Source of the DNA: CADCWK01 sp035944555
Lineage (GTDB): Bacteria; Chloroflexota; Chloroflexia; Thermomicrobiales; UBA6265
NCBI GenBank assembly: GCA_035944555.1
Contig: DASZAY010000021.1
Coordinates: 68,132 to 132,131, forward strand
DNA: 64,000 nucleotides
Direction of reading: 5' to 3'
Shown piece by piece: positions 25,348-33,934 of the stretch; the first letter of the stretch is position 1; the number at the start of each line of letters is the position of its first letter. The translations under genes were made by a program, and so were the position numbers. The notes under the pieces were generated by a model. The model had not been told where the DNA came from and did no database searches. It worked only from the letters and a program-made list of their open reading frames with translations.

Positions 25348-28212
25348 CTACTCGGCGTTATCGTCCCGGTGGAACGGCCGGTATGGCTGCTCGCGCTGCT
25401 GCTGCGGGCGGCGCGGTCGGTCGAAGTTGCGCTCCTGTCGGGGAGCATCATCGAAGCGACGCGGCCCACGATCCTCGCGAGGCGCACGATCGTCGCGCGG
25501 CCCTCGGTCCTCACGCGGCCCACGATCCTCCCGGGGACCACGGTCGTTGTCGAAGCGGCGTGGCCCGCCACCGGCGCGGTCGACCGGCCGGTCCTCGCGA
25601 CGGGGGCCGCGGTCCTCACGATCCTCGAAGCGGCGCGGACCACGGTCATCGCGGTCCTCGAACCGGCGGGGGGCGCGATCGTCACGGCGGGGACCACGAT
25701 CCTCGAAGGTGCGCGGGCCGCGGTCCTCGAATCCGAACTGGCCGCCACGGGGTCCACGATCGTCACGCGGACCACGGTCGAAGCCACCACGGTCACGGCG
25801 GGGACCACGGTCACCACGGTCGTTGAACGAACGACCGCCACCGCCACCGCCTCGACCACCACCGAACTCACCGGTGCGCGGTGCTTCCGTGGAGATTTCG
25901 GCCTGGACCGGACGACCCTTCATCCGGATGGTGGTCATTGCCTCCATCACTGCTTCGACACTGGCCGTCGGCACATCGACGAAGGTCGACGTGTCGAGGA
26001 TGTCAATGGCCCCAATACTCCGACCCGGGATGTTGGCCTCGTTGGCGATCGCGCCGACGATGTCCTGCGGGCGGATGCCCTGGGCTCGGCCGATGTTGAG
26101 GAACAGCCGGGTCATGCCCTGCTCACCACGGCCGCGCTGGGCGGAACCGAAGGTGGCGAGGTCGTCCTCGGTGTTCTCGGTGATGGCGCCACGTCCCGTC
26201 TCGTCAGCGTACAGCTTGAGCAGGGCGGCCGCGATCGCCGACACGTCGTTGTCTTCAGCAAGCTGCTCAACGACTTCAAGGTACGGCTCGTAATTAGACT
26301 CATCACGCAGCGTGTCGGAGATAAGGTTCTTCATCGCCTCGCGGCGACGATCAGCGACATCAGCCAGCGTGGGCAGGCGACGAACATCGATCTTGCCCTT
26401 GGTCGCCCGCTCGATCTGGCGAAGCCAGCGGAGTTCACGGGGAGAGACGAGGGTGATCGCGTCTCCGGCACGCCCGGCGCGGCCCGTCCGGCCAATCCGA
26501 TGGACGTATGCCTCGGTGCTCTCCGGGATGTCGAAGTTGATGACGTGGCTGACCTCAGGGATGTCGAGACCACGGGCCGCGACGTCGGTCGCGATCAGGA
26601 TCTCGGCCGTCCCCGACCGGAACCGCTTCATGACGCGATCACGCTGGGCCTGCGACAGGTCACCATGGAGCGTCTCCACGGCGTAGCCGCGAGCAAGCAG
26701 AGACTCTCCGAGCTCATCCACACCGTTCTTGGTCCGGCAGAAGATCATCGCACTGGTCGGCGCTTCCGCATCAAGGATCCGGTTGAGCACGTCGACCTTG
26801 CGCGACCGCGGTACCTCGTAGGCACTCTGGGTGGTCGTCGGGACGGTGACTTCCTTGCCCCGGACCGAGATCCGGGCAGGGTCCTTCATGTGATTGCGGG
26901 CGAGCTGCTCGATCCGCGGCGGCATGGTCGCGGAGAAGAGCGCCATCTGGCGGCTCTCCGGGACCTGGCCGAGGATCCAGTCGACGTCGTCGATGAAGCC
27001 CATGTCGAGCATCTCGTCGGCTTCGTCAAGCACGAAGAAGCGCGCGGCCTCAAGCGACAGGGAGCCCCGCCGCATGTGGTCCATGACACGGCCCGGGGTG
27101 CCGACAACAATCTGCACGCCGCGCTGGAGGCCACGGAACTGGCGCTCATAGGCCTGCCCTCCGTAGATGGGAAGGGTCTCGACATGCTTGTGCTTGCCGT
27201 ACTTGTGCAGGGCCTCGGCGACTTGGATGGCCAGCTCGCGGGTCGGGCAAAGGATCAGAGCCTGCACGCCTCGCTGCGAGGGGTCGATGGATTCGATGAT
27301 CGGCAGACCGAACGCCGCCGTCTTGCCGGAGCCAGTCTGCGCCTGAGCGATGACATCACGGCCATGCAGCAGGTCCGGAATCGTCGCCATCTGGATCGGG
27401 GTCGGGGCCTCGTAGCCAACGTCCTTGAGCGATCGGAGCAGGTCTCCGGTCAGGCCAAGGTCCTCGAACGTCGTCGACGGCTCATCGTTGTCGGTGGAGG
27501 CGCTGGCATCAGATGCCCTGCTCGCTGGCTTGGCCTCCCTGGACTCCGCCTCGTTGGCGGTCGTTCCGTTGTTCCGGGTTTCAGCCACGACGGCCGTTTC
27601 CTCGGCGGCAGACTCGTCCGCGGGCTCGGTAGCAGACGCGACTTCGTCGACCACGGGCTCAGCGGCGGTTTCCGCAGCCAGCTCGGTGGTGAATTGTGAA
27701 TCGTCGGCGGGCTCATCCTCGATCGCGTCGGCCGTGGCGGCAGGCTCGATGATGACGGTCTCGTCACCAGAAGCAGGCTCCGCCGTGTCCATGACGGTTT
27801 CACCCGTAGCGGGATCGGTCAGGGGCTCGGTCACCTGTTCAGCATTCGACGTGTCGTCGGTCGCCGACGTGGCAGTCTCTGCCGCAGCCGTTGTTTCGGC
27901 GGCCTTCTTCAGGCGCGGCGCGCGCGGCCTGGTTGGCTTCTTCACCGGAGCGGCGACCGCTTCGGTCGCTATTTCGGTCTCAGTCACTTCAGTATCTCCG
28001 ACGGTCGGAGCAGCCTCGGGCTGCCCGTCCTCGACGGGGACAACCTCGCCGGCGAGATCCATCTGCGCGACGTCGGAGTCGCCCTGTGCGACATCGGTCC
28101 CGGTCGCGACAGTCTCGCTATCGGCCTGCTCAGTGGTGGGTTCGACGGCCCCGGTGACGTCCTGGCCCTCGTTTTCGGACGCAGTGATCTCATCTGTCCG
28201 CGTGGCGGGCAT
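25348..28212 (-). CDS. deaD: DEAD-box RNA helicase with long disordered ends
   Basis: A 954-residue ATP-dependent RNA helicase of the DeaD/CsdA group, unwinding RNA in ribosome assembly or cold adaptation. Residues 1-247 are Ala/Thr/Glu/Asp-rich, without predicted fold, with one basic patch at 91-105. The helicase core starts at 248 with Ala-Gln-Thr-Gly-Ser-Gly-Lys-Thr (291-298), then Asp-Glu-Ala-Asp, Ser-Ala-Thr and His-Arg-Ile-Gly-Arg-Thr-Gly-Arg. A DbpA-type RNA-binding domain follows near 720-800. The last 140 residues are repeats of Asp-Arg-Gly-Pro-Arg. I chose ATG 28212, preceded by AAAGGGA; upstream codons in the same frame look non-coding. Confidence 0.93.
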   Translation of the reverse strand: MPATRTDEITASENEGQDVTGAVEPTTEQADSETVATGTDVAQGDSDVAQMDLAGEVVPVEDGQPEAAPTVGDTEVTETEIATEAVAAPVKKPTRPRAPRLKKAAETTAAAETATSATDDTSNAEQVTEPLTDPATGETVMDTAEPASGDETVIIEPAATADAIEDEPADDSQFTTELAAETAAEPVVDEVASATEPADESAAEETAVVAETRNNGTTANEAESREAKPASRASDASASTDNDEPSTTFEDLGLTGDLLRSLKDVGYEAPTPIQMATIPDLLHGRDVIAQAQTGSGKTAAFGLPIIESIDPSQRGVQALILCPTRELAIQVAEALHKYGKHKHVETLPIYGGQAYERQFRGLQRGVQIVVGTPGRVMDHMRRGSLSLEAARFFVLDEADEMLDMGFIDDVDWILGQVPESRQMALFSATMPPRIEQLARNHMKDPARISVRGKEVTVPTTTQSAYEVPRSRKVDVLNRILDAEAPTSAMIFCRTKNGVDELGESLLARGYAVETLHGDLSQAQRDRVMKRFRSGTAEILIATDVAARGLDIPEVSHVINFDIPESTEAYVHRIGRTGRAGRAGDAITLVSPRELRWLRQIERATKGKIDVRRLPTLADVADRRREAMKNLISDTLRDESNYEPYLEVVEQLAEDNDVSAIAAALLKLYADETGRGAITENTEDDLATFGSAQRGRGEQGMTRLFLNIGRAQGIRPQDIVGAIANEANIPGRSIGAIDILDTSTFVDVPTASVEAVMEAMTTIRMKGRPVQAEISTEAPRTGEFGGGRGGGGGGRSFNDRGDRGPRRDRGGFDRGPRDDRGPRGGQFGFEDRGPRTFEDRGPRRDDRAPRRFEDRDDRGPRRFEDREDRGPRREDRPVDRAGGGPRRFDNDRGPREDRGPREDRGPRDDRAPREDRGPRRFDDAPRQERNFDRPRRPQQQREQPYRPFHRDDNAE
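25400..25830 (-). repeat. Imperfect coding repeats in the helicase C-terminal tail
   Basis: The DNA encoding the last 140 residues of the helicase consists of degenerate 12- to 21-bp units encoding Asp-Arg-Gly-Pro-Arg with Glu-Asp or Arg-Phe spacers. Units such as CGCGGGCCGCGGTCCTCG and close variants recur throughout. This RGG-like tail is expected to bind RNA nonspecifically. Such low-complexity DNA can change length by slippage. Confidence 0.75.
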
Positions 28213-28538
28213 GACATTCCCTTTCGATGGCGTGAGAGACGCCTGAACGCCGGCAACGGACCTCTCACGGCTCACGTGGCGAATGCCAGGCGACGTCGAA
28301 TCCCGGTGCGGGCGTTTGTTCTGTGGCGGCGATCGGATGTGGTGCGCGGTGAACGCCGGTCGCCGAACTTGGCGGGACCGGTCAGTGCCAGGCCGATGGT
28401 TGGCGGGACACTGGTCGCGACGCCGCTGGTCGCGATTCCCTTGGGGGCAGGTGCCACCCCGGATGCCATGCCTGAGGCGCATGGCCAGCAGTTGGAAACT
28501 GTGGAGGGAGGACACCAGCTATATGGCGCAACGTGAAC

Positions 28539-28547
28539 AGTATACCA
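28539..28547 (-). promoter_or_regulatory. Extended -10 promoter of the helicase gene
   Basis: On the minus strand TGGTATACT gives a perfect extended -10 element (TG-N-TATACT). Transcription starting near 28532 would leave a 5' leader of about 320 nt before the ATG at 28212. No strong -35 is present, which is usual for extended -10 promoters. Confidence 0.5.
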
Positions 28548-28786
28548 GTTTACGGCCCAACTTACCGCCCGTTAGCCACTCCGGGTCCTAGGTTTCCGCT
28601 TGCGTCCCGGACGCCCCTGGTCGATCGATTAGGCCCAATACGCCTCCGGGACCCGGGTCCGCTACGCCCGAAGGGGAGCGTGCGGGTTTCCGCAACTTGC
28701 GGTTTCCGCCCGCCAAATCAGCTTTCGTTCAGGCGGCGCAATATCGTCGCTTCCCCTGATTCCGGGACGGCCCTGCATGATGAACC

Positions 28787-28795
28787 TGTTAGGCT
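28787..28795 (+). promoter_or_regulatory. Possible extended -10 promoter of the tandem malic enzyme gene
   Basis: TGTTAGGCT (TG at 28787, -10 box TAGGCT at 28790-28795) would start transcription near 28802, leaving about 36 nt before the GTG start. It is a weak match, supported mainly by position. Confidence 0.35.
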
Positions 28796-28837
28796 GTTCG
28801 CATCGAAATGACTAGGACCTACCAAGGAAGTAGCCAC

Positions 28838-31534
28838 GTGTCCGACGCTCGACTCACGCAGGAAACGGACTCGACCGTGTCACCCAACCAGGCACCACCG
28901 GACGAAGGCCTACCGATTGATCCTGATACGGTCGAAGAAGCTCTCGAGGCTGTCGGAGCGCTGGACGAGATCGAGGGTGCCGAAAATCCGCCCGTCGCTC
29001 CGATGTCGCTCGTTACAACTCCTCTGCCCCATGGAACCGACGACCCCGTGACAGAAGGTCTGGAGTACCGGCGCCGATTCCGTGGGCTGATCGGCGTCCG
29101 GAGCAAGGTACCCATCCGCGACCGGGCCATCCTGTCGCTCGTCTACACACCCGGCGTCGCGGAAGCATGTCTGGCAATCGAGAAGGACGCGCTGGCCTCC
29201 TACGATCTGACCTGCCGCGGGAACACCGTCGCGATCCTCACCGATGGATCTGACCTGTTCGGCTCGCAGGGCGGCACCGGTGCTGAGGCGCTGCCGATCG
29301 AGGAGGGCAAGAGCGTCCTGTTCAAGACGTTTGCCGGCATCGACGCCTTCCCGATCTGCCTTGAGAGCCACGACCTCAACCGGGCCGTCCAGGCCGGCGT
29401 AGCCATCGCGCCGACATTCGGCGCGATTTGCCTTGACGACATCGCCGCACCGGGTGCGTTCACGATCGCCGATCATCTGGAGAAGGCCGCCGATATCCCG
29501 GTGTTCTCCAACCAGCATCACGGCACCGCCGTGCTCGTCCTCGGCGCGCTGATCAACGCCCTCAAGGTGACCGGTCGCGAGGCGGCTACCACCCGGATCG
29601 TAATCAGTGGGGCCGGAGTGGCAGGGATCGGCGTGGCCCGGCTGCTCGTCCGCTCCGGGTTCCGCGACGTAATCGTCTGCGACCGCGCCGGGGCCATCCA
29701 CCGCTACCGTCCGGACCGGATGCACTGGGCCAAGGCCTACGTCGCCAAGGAAACCAACCTCGACAACCGGCAGGGCAACCTGCGTGAGATGCTCAAGGGC
29801 GCGGACGTGTTCGTCGGATTGAGCACCGGCGGCATCGTCGACGGCGAGATGATCGCGTCGATGGCGGCTGACCCGATCGTCTTCTCACTGGCCGTCCCAG
29901 ACCCGGAGATCGCACCGGCGCTGGCCCGAGAGGCCGGCGCCCGCGTCGTCGCGACGTCCCGCTCGGACTTCGCCAACCAGATGGACATCTCGCTGGTCTT
30001 CCCTGGCGTCTTCCGGGGCCTCTTGGACAGCCGCGCACGCAACATCCGGCTCAGGACGCTGCGGTACGCAGCCGAGGCCCTGGCCGACATGGTTCAGCCG
30101 GACGAGCTCCACGCCGAGTTCATAGTGCCGCGCATCTTCGACTTCCGGGTCGCCCCGGCGGTTGCTGAGGCGGTCGCGCGAGCGGCGGTCGAGAGCGGTG
30201 AGGCGGGCCGGCAGGTCGATCCCGGTGAAGTGGCCGCCCGGACCCGGCGCTTCGTCTACGAGGGCAAGTTCCAGTCGCCGCCGCAGCGCACCAACGGCGA
30301 CCAGCGCACCTTCAAGGAGGAGGCGATTGATCTGCGGCGCCGCCACGGCGGTGTCCTGGAGATCGAAAGCAAGCTACCGATCCGCGACCACCACATCCTC
30401 AACATGGTCTACGTCCCCCCGGCGGCATACACCCCGGCCCAGATCATCCGGGAGACCCCCAGCGAGATCACCAACCTGACCTCCAAGGGCAACCTCGTCG
30501 CGATCGTGACGGACGGGTCAGCGGTGCTCGGACTGGGCGACATCGGCCCGCAGGCCTCCCTGCCGGTGATGGAGGGCAAGGCGGTCCTTTTCCGCTCGCT
30601 GGCCGGCGTCGAAGCCTTCCCCATCTGCCTGATGTCGCGGGACGTCGACGAGATCGTCGACATCGTCGCCTCAATCTCGCCCTCGTTTGGCGGGATCAAC
30701 CTCGAGGATATCGCCGCCCCCCGCTGCTTCGAGATCGAGCGGAAGCTGCGGGACCGGCTGGCCCTCCCGGTCTTCCACGACGATCAGCACGGCACCGCGA
30801 TCGTCGTCTCGGCGGGCGTGATCAACGGCCTGAAGCTGCGCGGGACCGCGATCGAGGACGTCCGCATTACGATCAACGGCGCCGGAGCGGCCGGAGTGGC
30901 GGTCGCCAAGCTGCTGCTCGCCTTCGGTGCTGGTGACGTCATCCTCTGCGACCGTGCCGGCGCGATCCACGAGGGCCGGACGGCCAACATGGACGACTCC
31001 AAGCGCGAGATCGCCCGGATCACCAATCGCGCCAACCTGTCCGGCTCGCTCACCGACGCGCTCGTCGGAGCCGACATCTTCATCGGGCTCTCGGCGCCGG
31101 GCGTGCTGACGCCGGAGATGATCGGCCGGATGGCGGAGCGGCCCCTGGTCTTCGCGCTGGCCAACCCGACGCCGGAGATCTACCCGGACGAGGCGCGCAA
31201 GGCCGGGGCGCTCGCCGTGGCGACCGGCAGGAGCGACTTCCCCAACCAGATCAACAACTCGCTGGCCTTCCCCGGCGTGTTCCGCGGCGCGCTGGATATC
31301 GAAGCCCGGACGGTCAATGACGAGATGAAGATGGCCGCCGCCGAGGCGATCGCCAACCTCGTCTCCCCGTCGGAGCTGTCGGCGGATTTCCTGATCCCCG
31401 ACAGTCTCGACCTGCGGGTTCCGCCCCGGGTTGCCTCCGCGGTCGCCACGGCAGGAATCGCGACCGGTGTCCACCGCCTTGATGTCGACCCGGCAACGAT
31501 CGAAGCGAGGGCACGGGACCTGGTCTACGAGTAA
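28838..31534 (+). CDS. Tandem two-module malic enzyme-like protein
   Basis: An 898-residue protein made of two homologous malic-enzyme modules. Malic enzymes oxidatively decarboxylate malate to pyruvate with NAD(P). Module 1 (about 75-475) keeps Tyr-Thr-Pro-Gly-Val-Ala-Glu (103-109) and a nucleotide loop Gly-Ala-Gly-Val-Ala-Gly (258-263). However, it has Phe-Ser-Asn-Gln-His-His-Gly (223-229) where the metal-binding Phe-His-Asp-Asp-Gln-His-Gly is expected, and Gly-Ser-Gln-Gly-Gly-Thr-Gly in place of Gly-Leu-Gly-x-Ile-Gly. Module 2 (about 495-898) keeps Asn-Leu-Glu-Asp-Ile (621-625), Phe-His-Asp-Asp-Gln-His-Gly (646-652) and Gly-Leu-Gly-Asp-Ile-Gly, but its tyrosine motif is Tyr-Val-Pro-Pro-Ala-Ala. 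The first 70 residues are acidic. GTG 28838 has AAGGAAG upstream; ATG 28808 would add ten residues. Confidence 0.85.
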   Translation: MSDARLTQETDSTVSPNQAPPDEGLPIDPDTVEEALEAVGALDEIEGAENPPVAPMSLVTTPLPHGTDDPVTEGLEYRRRFRGLIGVRSKVPIRDRAILSLVYTPGVAEACLAIEKDALASYDLTCRGNTVAILTDGSDLFGSQGGTGAEALPIEEGKSVLFKTFAGIDAFPICLESHDLNRAVQAGVAIAPTFGAICLDDIAAPGAFTIADHLEKAADIPVFSNQHHGTAVLVLGALINALKVTGREAATTRIVISGAGVAGIGVARLLVRSGFRDVIVCDRAGAIHRYRPDRMHWAKAYVAKETNLDNRQGNLREMLKGADVFVGLSTGGIVDGEMIASMAADPIVFSLAVPDPEIAPALAREAGARVVATSRSDFANQMDISLVFPGVFRGLLDSRARNIRLRTLRYAAEALADMVQPDELHAEFIVPRIFDFRVAPAVAEAVARAAVESGEAGRQVDPGEVAARTRRFVYEGKFQSPPQRTNGDQRTFKEEAIDLRRRHGGVLEIESKLPIRDHHILNMVYVPPAAYTPAQIIRETPSEITNLTSKGNLVAIVTDGSAVLGLGDIGPQASLPVMEGKAVLFRSLAGVEAFPICLMSRDVDEIVDIVASISPSFGGINLEDIAAPRCFEIERKLRDRLALPVFHDDQHGTAIVVSAGVINGLKLRGTAIEDVRITINGAGAAGVAVAKLLLAFGAGDVILCDRAGAIHEGRTANMDDSKREIARITNRANLSGSLTDALVGADIFIGLSAPGVLTPEMIGRMAERPLVFALANPTPEIYPDEARKAGALAVATGRSDFPNQINNSLAFPGVFRGALDIEARTVNDEMKMAAAEAIANLVSPSELSADFLIPDSLDLRVPPRVASAVATAGIATGVHRLDVDPATIEARARDLVYE

Positions 31535-31580
31535 CCCGGTCAGGGGCGGTCGGACTGATCTGCCCGGAACCGAGCGCCAT

Positions 31581-31616
31581 GACGGGGATGATCCGGACGA
31601 CCGGGTCATCCCCGTC
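31581..31616 (+). terminator. Probable terminator after the malic enzyme gene
   Basis: A perfect 11-bp stem GACGGGGATGA/TCATCCCCGTC with a 14-nt loop lies 46 bp after the stop. It has no T-run (GTCGTCC follows), so it may be a weak terminator or an mRNA 3'-end hairpin. Confidence 0.5.
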
Positions 31617-31720
31617 GTCGTCCAGGACCCATCCGAACCGCTATGCTCCATCTCGCCAGACCTCGTCATGTCCCGGCGGGCGTGACACGACGAGGATCGA
31701 TACGACGAGGACGTCGAAGC

Positions 31721-33766
31721 ATGAGGACCACGGGCGGAATGACCAATAGCACGTCGATCGGAGCGCTGGCACAGCAACTCGAAGCGGAACTCTACGCCGC
31801 CTACCCGGACCGCCCTGGAGCCGAGGCACACGGAGGGGAGCACACTGCTCTACGCGCCGCGTTCAGCCGTTTCGGACGGGAGTCTGTCGTCGCGGGAATC
31901 TCGCTCGAGGACGCGATGGCGGCCAGCGTGGATATCCTCCAGGGCCTGTTCGAGCGGGTCGGGGGAAGGACGGGCGACGCCGTCACCATGCGACTGGCCG
32001 GGATCGCGCTGGCGGCCGTCAGTCGCGGCTACCAGACCACGGCGGAGTCGCCGGCCGGGGTGAACGGTAACCCGCCGATGCCGACCCAGCTCAGCAGACT
32101 GGCCGCGCTGCACCGCGTCAACCGGGCAATCACCGCGCACCTCGAGCTCAACGACATGCTCGAGACCACCGTCCGGATCGTCACAGAGACGATGGCCAGC
32201 GATGGTGCGGCAGTGTTCCTGTATGACGAGGCGACGTCGTCACTGGCCCTCCGTTCGGCTGTCGGGCTGCAGCCGGCATCAGTCGGGGCGTTCACGATCC
32301 GGCCCGGTGAGGGCGTGACGGGCCGCGCCGCGAGCGAGCTCCAGCCCGTCGTCGCAACCATGGCGGGCGATCTGTCGGGCCTCCCCAGTGGCGCCAATCC
32401 CGGCGACGCGATCTACTCGTCCCAGCTGGCCGTCCCCCTGGTCCTTCACGGCATGAACGAGCTGGTCGGAGTGCTGACCATCTTCAGCATCGCGCCCCGC
32501 CGGTTCGAACCGGAGGAGATCACGTTCCTCCAGAGCGTGGCCAGTGAGCTGGCAATCAGCGCCGAGAACGGCCGCCTCTACGGCCAGACCGACGAGCGCC
32601 TCCGGCAGAAAGTCGATGAGCTCGGCACGCTGCAGCGCGTCTCCCGCACGGTCGCGTCGTCGCTGGATCTCGACGATGTGCTCCGCCTGATCGCCGAGCA
32701 GTCGGTCGAACTGATGGGAGCCGAAGCCGCCGCCATCTTCCGCGTTCGCCCAACCCAGAACGGTCGCCAGGACAAGGAGGCCCAGATCGAGTACTTCGCC
32801 GGCGACGAGCGCAAGGTTGTCAATGACCGGCGGGACAATCTCGTCCGCGAGGTCGTTGCGACCGGCAGTGCCCAGACGGTCGATATCGACTACACGGACG
32901 GTTCCGGCACCCTGTTCTGTCTCCCACTCCGTTCGGCCAGGGAGATGTACGGGGCACTCTGCATCCGCATGCACCCCGACACGGAAATCACGGAGGACCA
33001 GCTTGGTCTGCTCCAGGCATTTACCGACTCGGCCTCGATGGCCATCGAGAACGCCCAGCTCTACCAGCAGGCCCGCCGTGGACTGGAGACCGTCTCAGCG
33101 CTGCTCCAGGAGATGCACCACCGCGTCCGGAACAACCTGCAGACCGTCGCGGCGCTGCTCTCGCTCCAGATGCGGGCCAATGCCGACCAGCCCTGGTCGG
33201 GGATCCTGCGCGAAGCGATCAGCCGCATCCAGGCCATCGCCGCCGTCCACGACCTGCTCTCGGACGAGCGCCGGTTGAGCGGCACAACGGTCGACGTGAT
33301 CGCCAAGCACGTCGCCGACGAAGCCCACGTCACGATGATCCCGCCAGGAATGACTGTCGATTTCGAGATCCTGCCCAGCAATGTCACTGTGCCGTCGCGG
33401 CAGGGAACCATCGTGGCGCTCGTCATCAACGAGCTGATCACGAATGCCGTCAGCCACGGGTTCAAGGGTCGCGAGACGGGTCGCGTCTCGATCCGGACCT
33501 GGAAGCACGCCGGGTACGTCACGCTGGAAGTTGCCAACAACGGGCGCAGCGTGCCACGGAACTTCGAGCCCGCCCAGAGCACCGGCCTGGGGATGCGAAT
33601 CGTCAGCCGCCTGGTCCAGAGTGACCTGCACGGCGAATTCACCATCGGCTCTCCCGGCGAGAGCGGCACGATCGCCCGGGTGACGTTCCCGGTCGTCGAG
33701 GAAGAAGAGGAAGAGACGATCCTGCACCCGGCCGCGCGTCGTCCCGTGGCCGCGGTCCAGACATAG
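31721..33766 (+). CDS. GAF-GAF-HisKA_2 sensor histidine kinase
   Basis: A 681-residue soluble sensor kinase with no membrane helix. An N-terminal region of about 110 residues is followed by two GAF domains (about 125-290 and 305-450) that would bind a small ligand or a redox cofactor. A HisKA_2 dimerisation motif follows, with Met465-His-His-Arg-Val-Arg-Asn-Asn-Leu-Gln, then a HATPase domain with Asn-Glu-Leu-Ile-Thr-Asn-Ala and Gly-Leu-Gly-Met-Arg-Ile. The tail has a run of glutamates. HisKA_2 kinases often pair with PhyR-type or single-domain regulators; none is encoded beside it. ATG 31721 has GAGG ten bases upstream; ATG 31739 is an alternative. Confidence 0.88.
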   Translation: MRTTGGMTNSTSIGALAQQLEAELYAAYPDRPGAEAHGGEHTALRAAFSRFGRESVVAGISLEDAMAASVDILQGLFERVGGRTGDAVTMRLAGIALAAVSRGYQTTAESPAGVNGNPPMPTQLSRLAALHRVNRAITAHLELNDMLETTVRIVTETMASDGAAVFLYDEATSSLALRSAVGLQPASVGAFTIRPGEGVTGRAASELQPVVATMAGDLSGLPSGANPGDAIYSSQLAVPLVLHGMNELVGVLTIFSIAPRRFEPEEITFLQSVASELAISAENGRLYGQTDERLRQKVDELGTLQRVSRTVASSLDLDDVLRLIAEQSVELMGAEAAAIFRVRPTQNGRQDKEAQIEYFAGDERKVVNDRRDNLVREVVATGSAQTVDIDYTDGSGTLFCLPLRSAREMYGALCIRMHPDTEITEDQLGLLQAFTDSASMAIENAQLYQQARRGLETVSALLQEMHHRVRNNLQTVAALLSLQMRANADQPWSGILREAISRIQAIAAVHDLLSDERRLSGTTVDVIAKHVADEAHVTMIPPGMTVDFEILPSNVTVPSRQGTIVALVINELITNAVSHGFKGRETGRVSIRTWKHAGYVTLEVANNGRSVPRNFEPAQSTGLGMRIVSRLVQSDLHGEFTIGSPGESGTIARVTFPVVEEEEEETILHPAARRPVAAVQT

Positions 33767-33934
33767 CAACGGCTCCTGGAGCTCTCTCGCGGATATAACG
33801 TGCAATCCGTGCGCGATGGTGCCCGACCGTCACATGAGGATCGGGCTACCATCGGCGAAGGAACGGCTCCCCGGGACCGGGTCATTCCCGGCTCCGGGGA
33901 CGTCGGTGTGACGGAGTACGCGAGGGGGTCTGCG

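Larger units (their letters stand above)
28213..28837. other. Long intergenic region between the helicase and malic enzyme genes
   Basis: About 600 bp with divergent promoters. On the minus strand, 28213-28532 would be the helicase 5' leader. The middle (28560-28780) holds several similar short segments of the type GGTTTCCG (near 28591, 28684 and 28700) and a CCGGGACCCGG palindrome near 28646. No open frame here has a ribosome-binding site worth calling. I see no known RNA family. Confidence 0.4.

Noticed and set aside
25400..25830. Repeated units that at first look like a repeat array
   Set aside because: Units vary in length and spacing and encode the Asp-Arg-Gly-Pro-Arg tail of the helicase; there are no unique spacers, so it is not a CRISPR array.
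25216..27699. Long plus-strand open frame of 827 codons opposite the helicase gene
   Set aside because: It is antisense to the conserved helicase core, has no ribosome-binding site or recognisable domain, and long antisense frames are expected in GC-rich DNA.
27425..28246. Ser/Val-rich plus-strand frame of 273 codons opposite the helicase N-terminus
   Set aside because: Low-complexity mirror of the Ala/Thr/Glu-rich coding sequence on the other strand; no independent signals.
28276..28591. Two short plus-strand frames in the helicase leader region
   Set aside because: No ribosome-binding sites, mutually overlapping, and located within the predicted minus-strand 5' leader.
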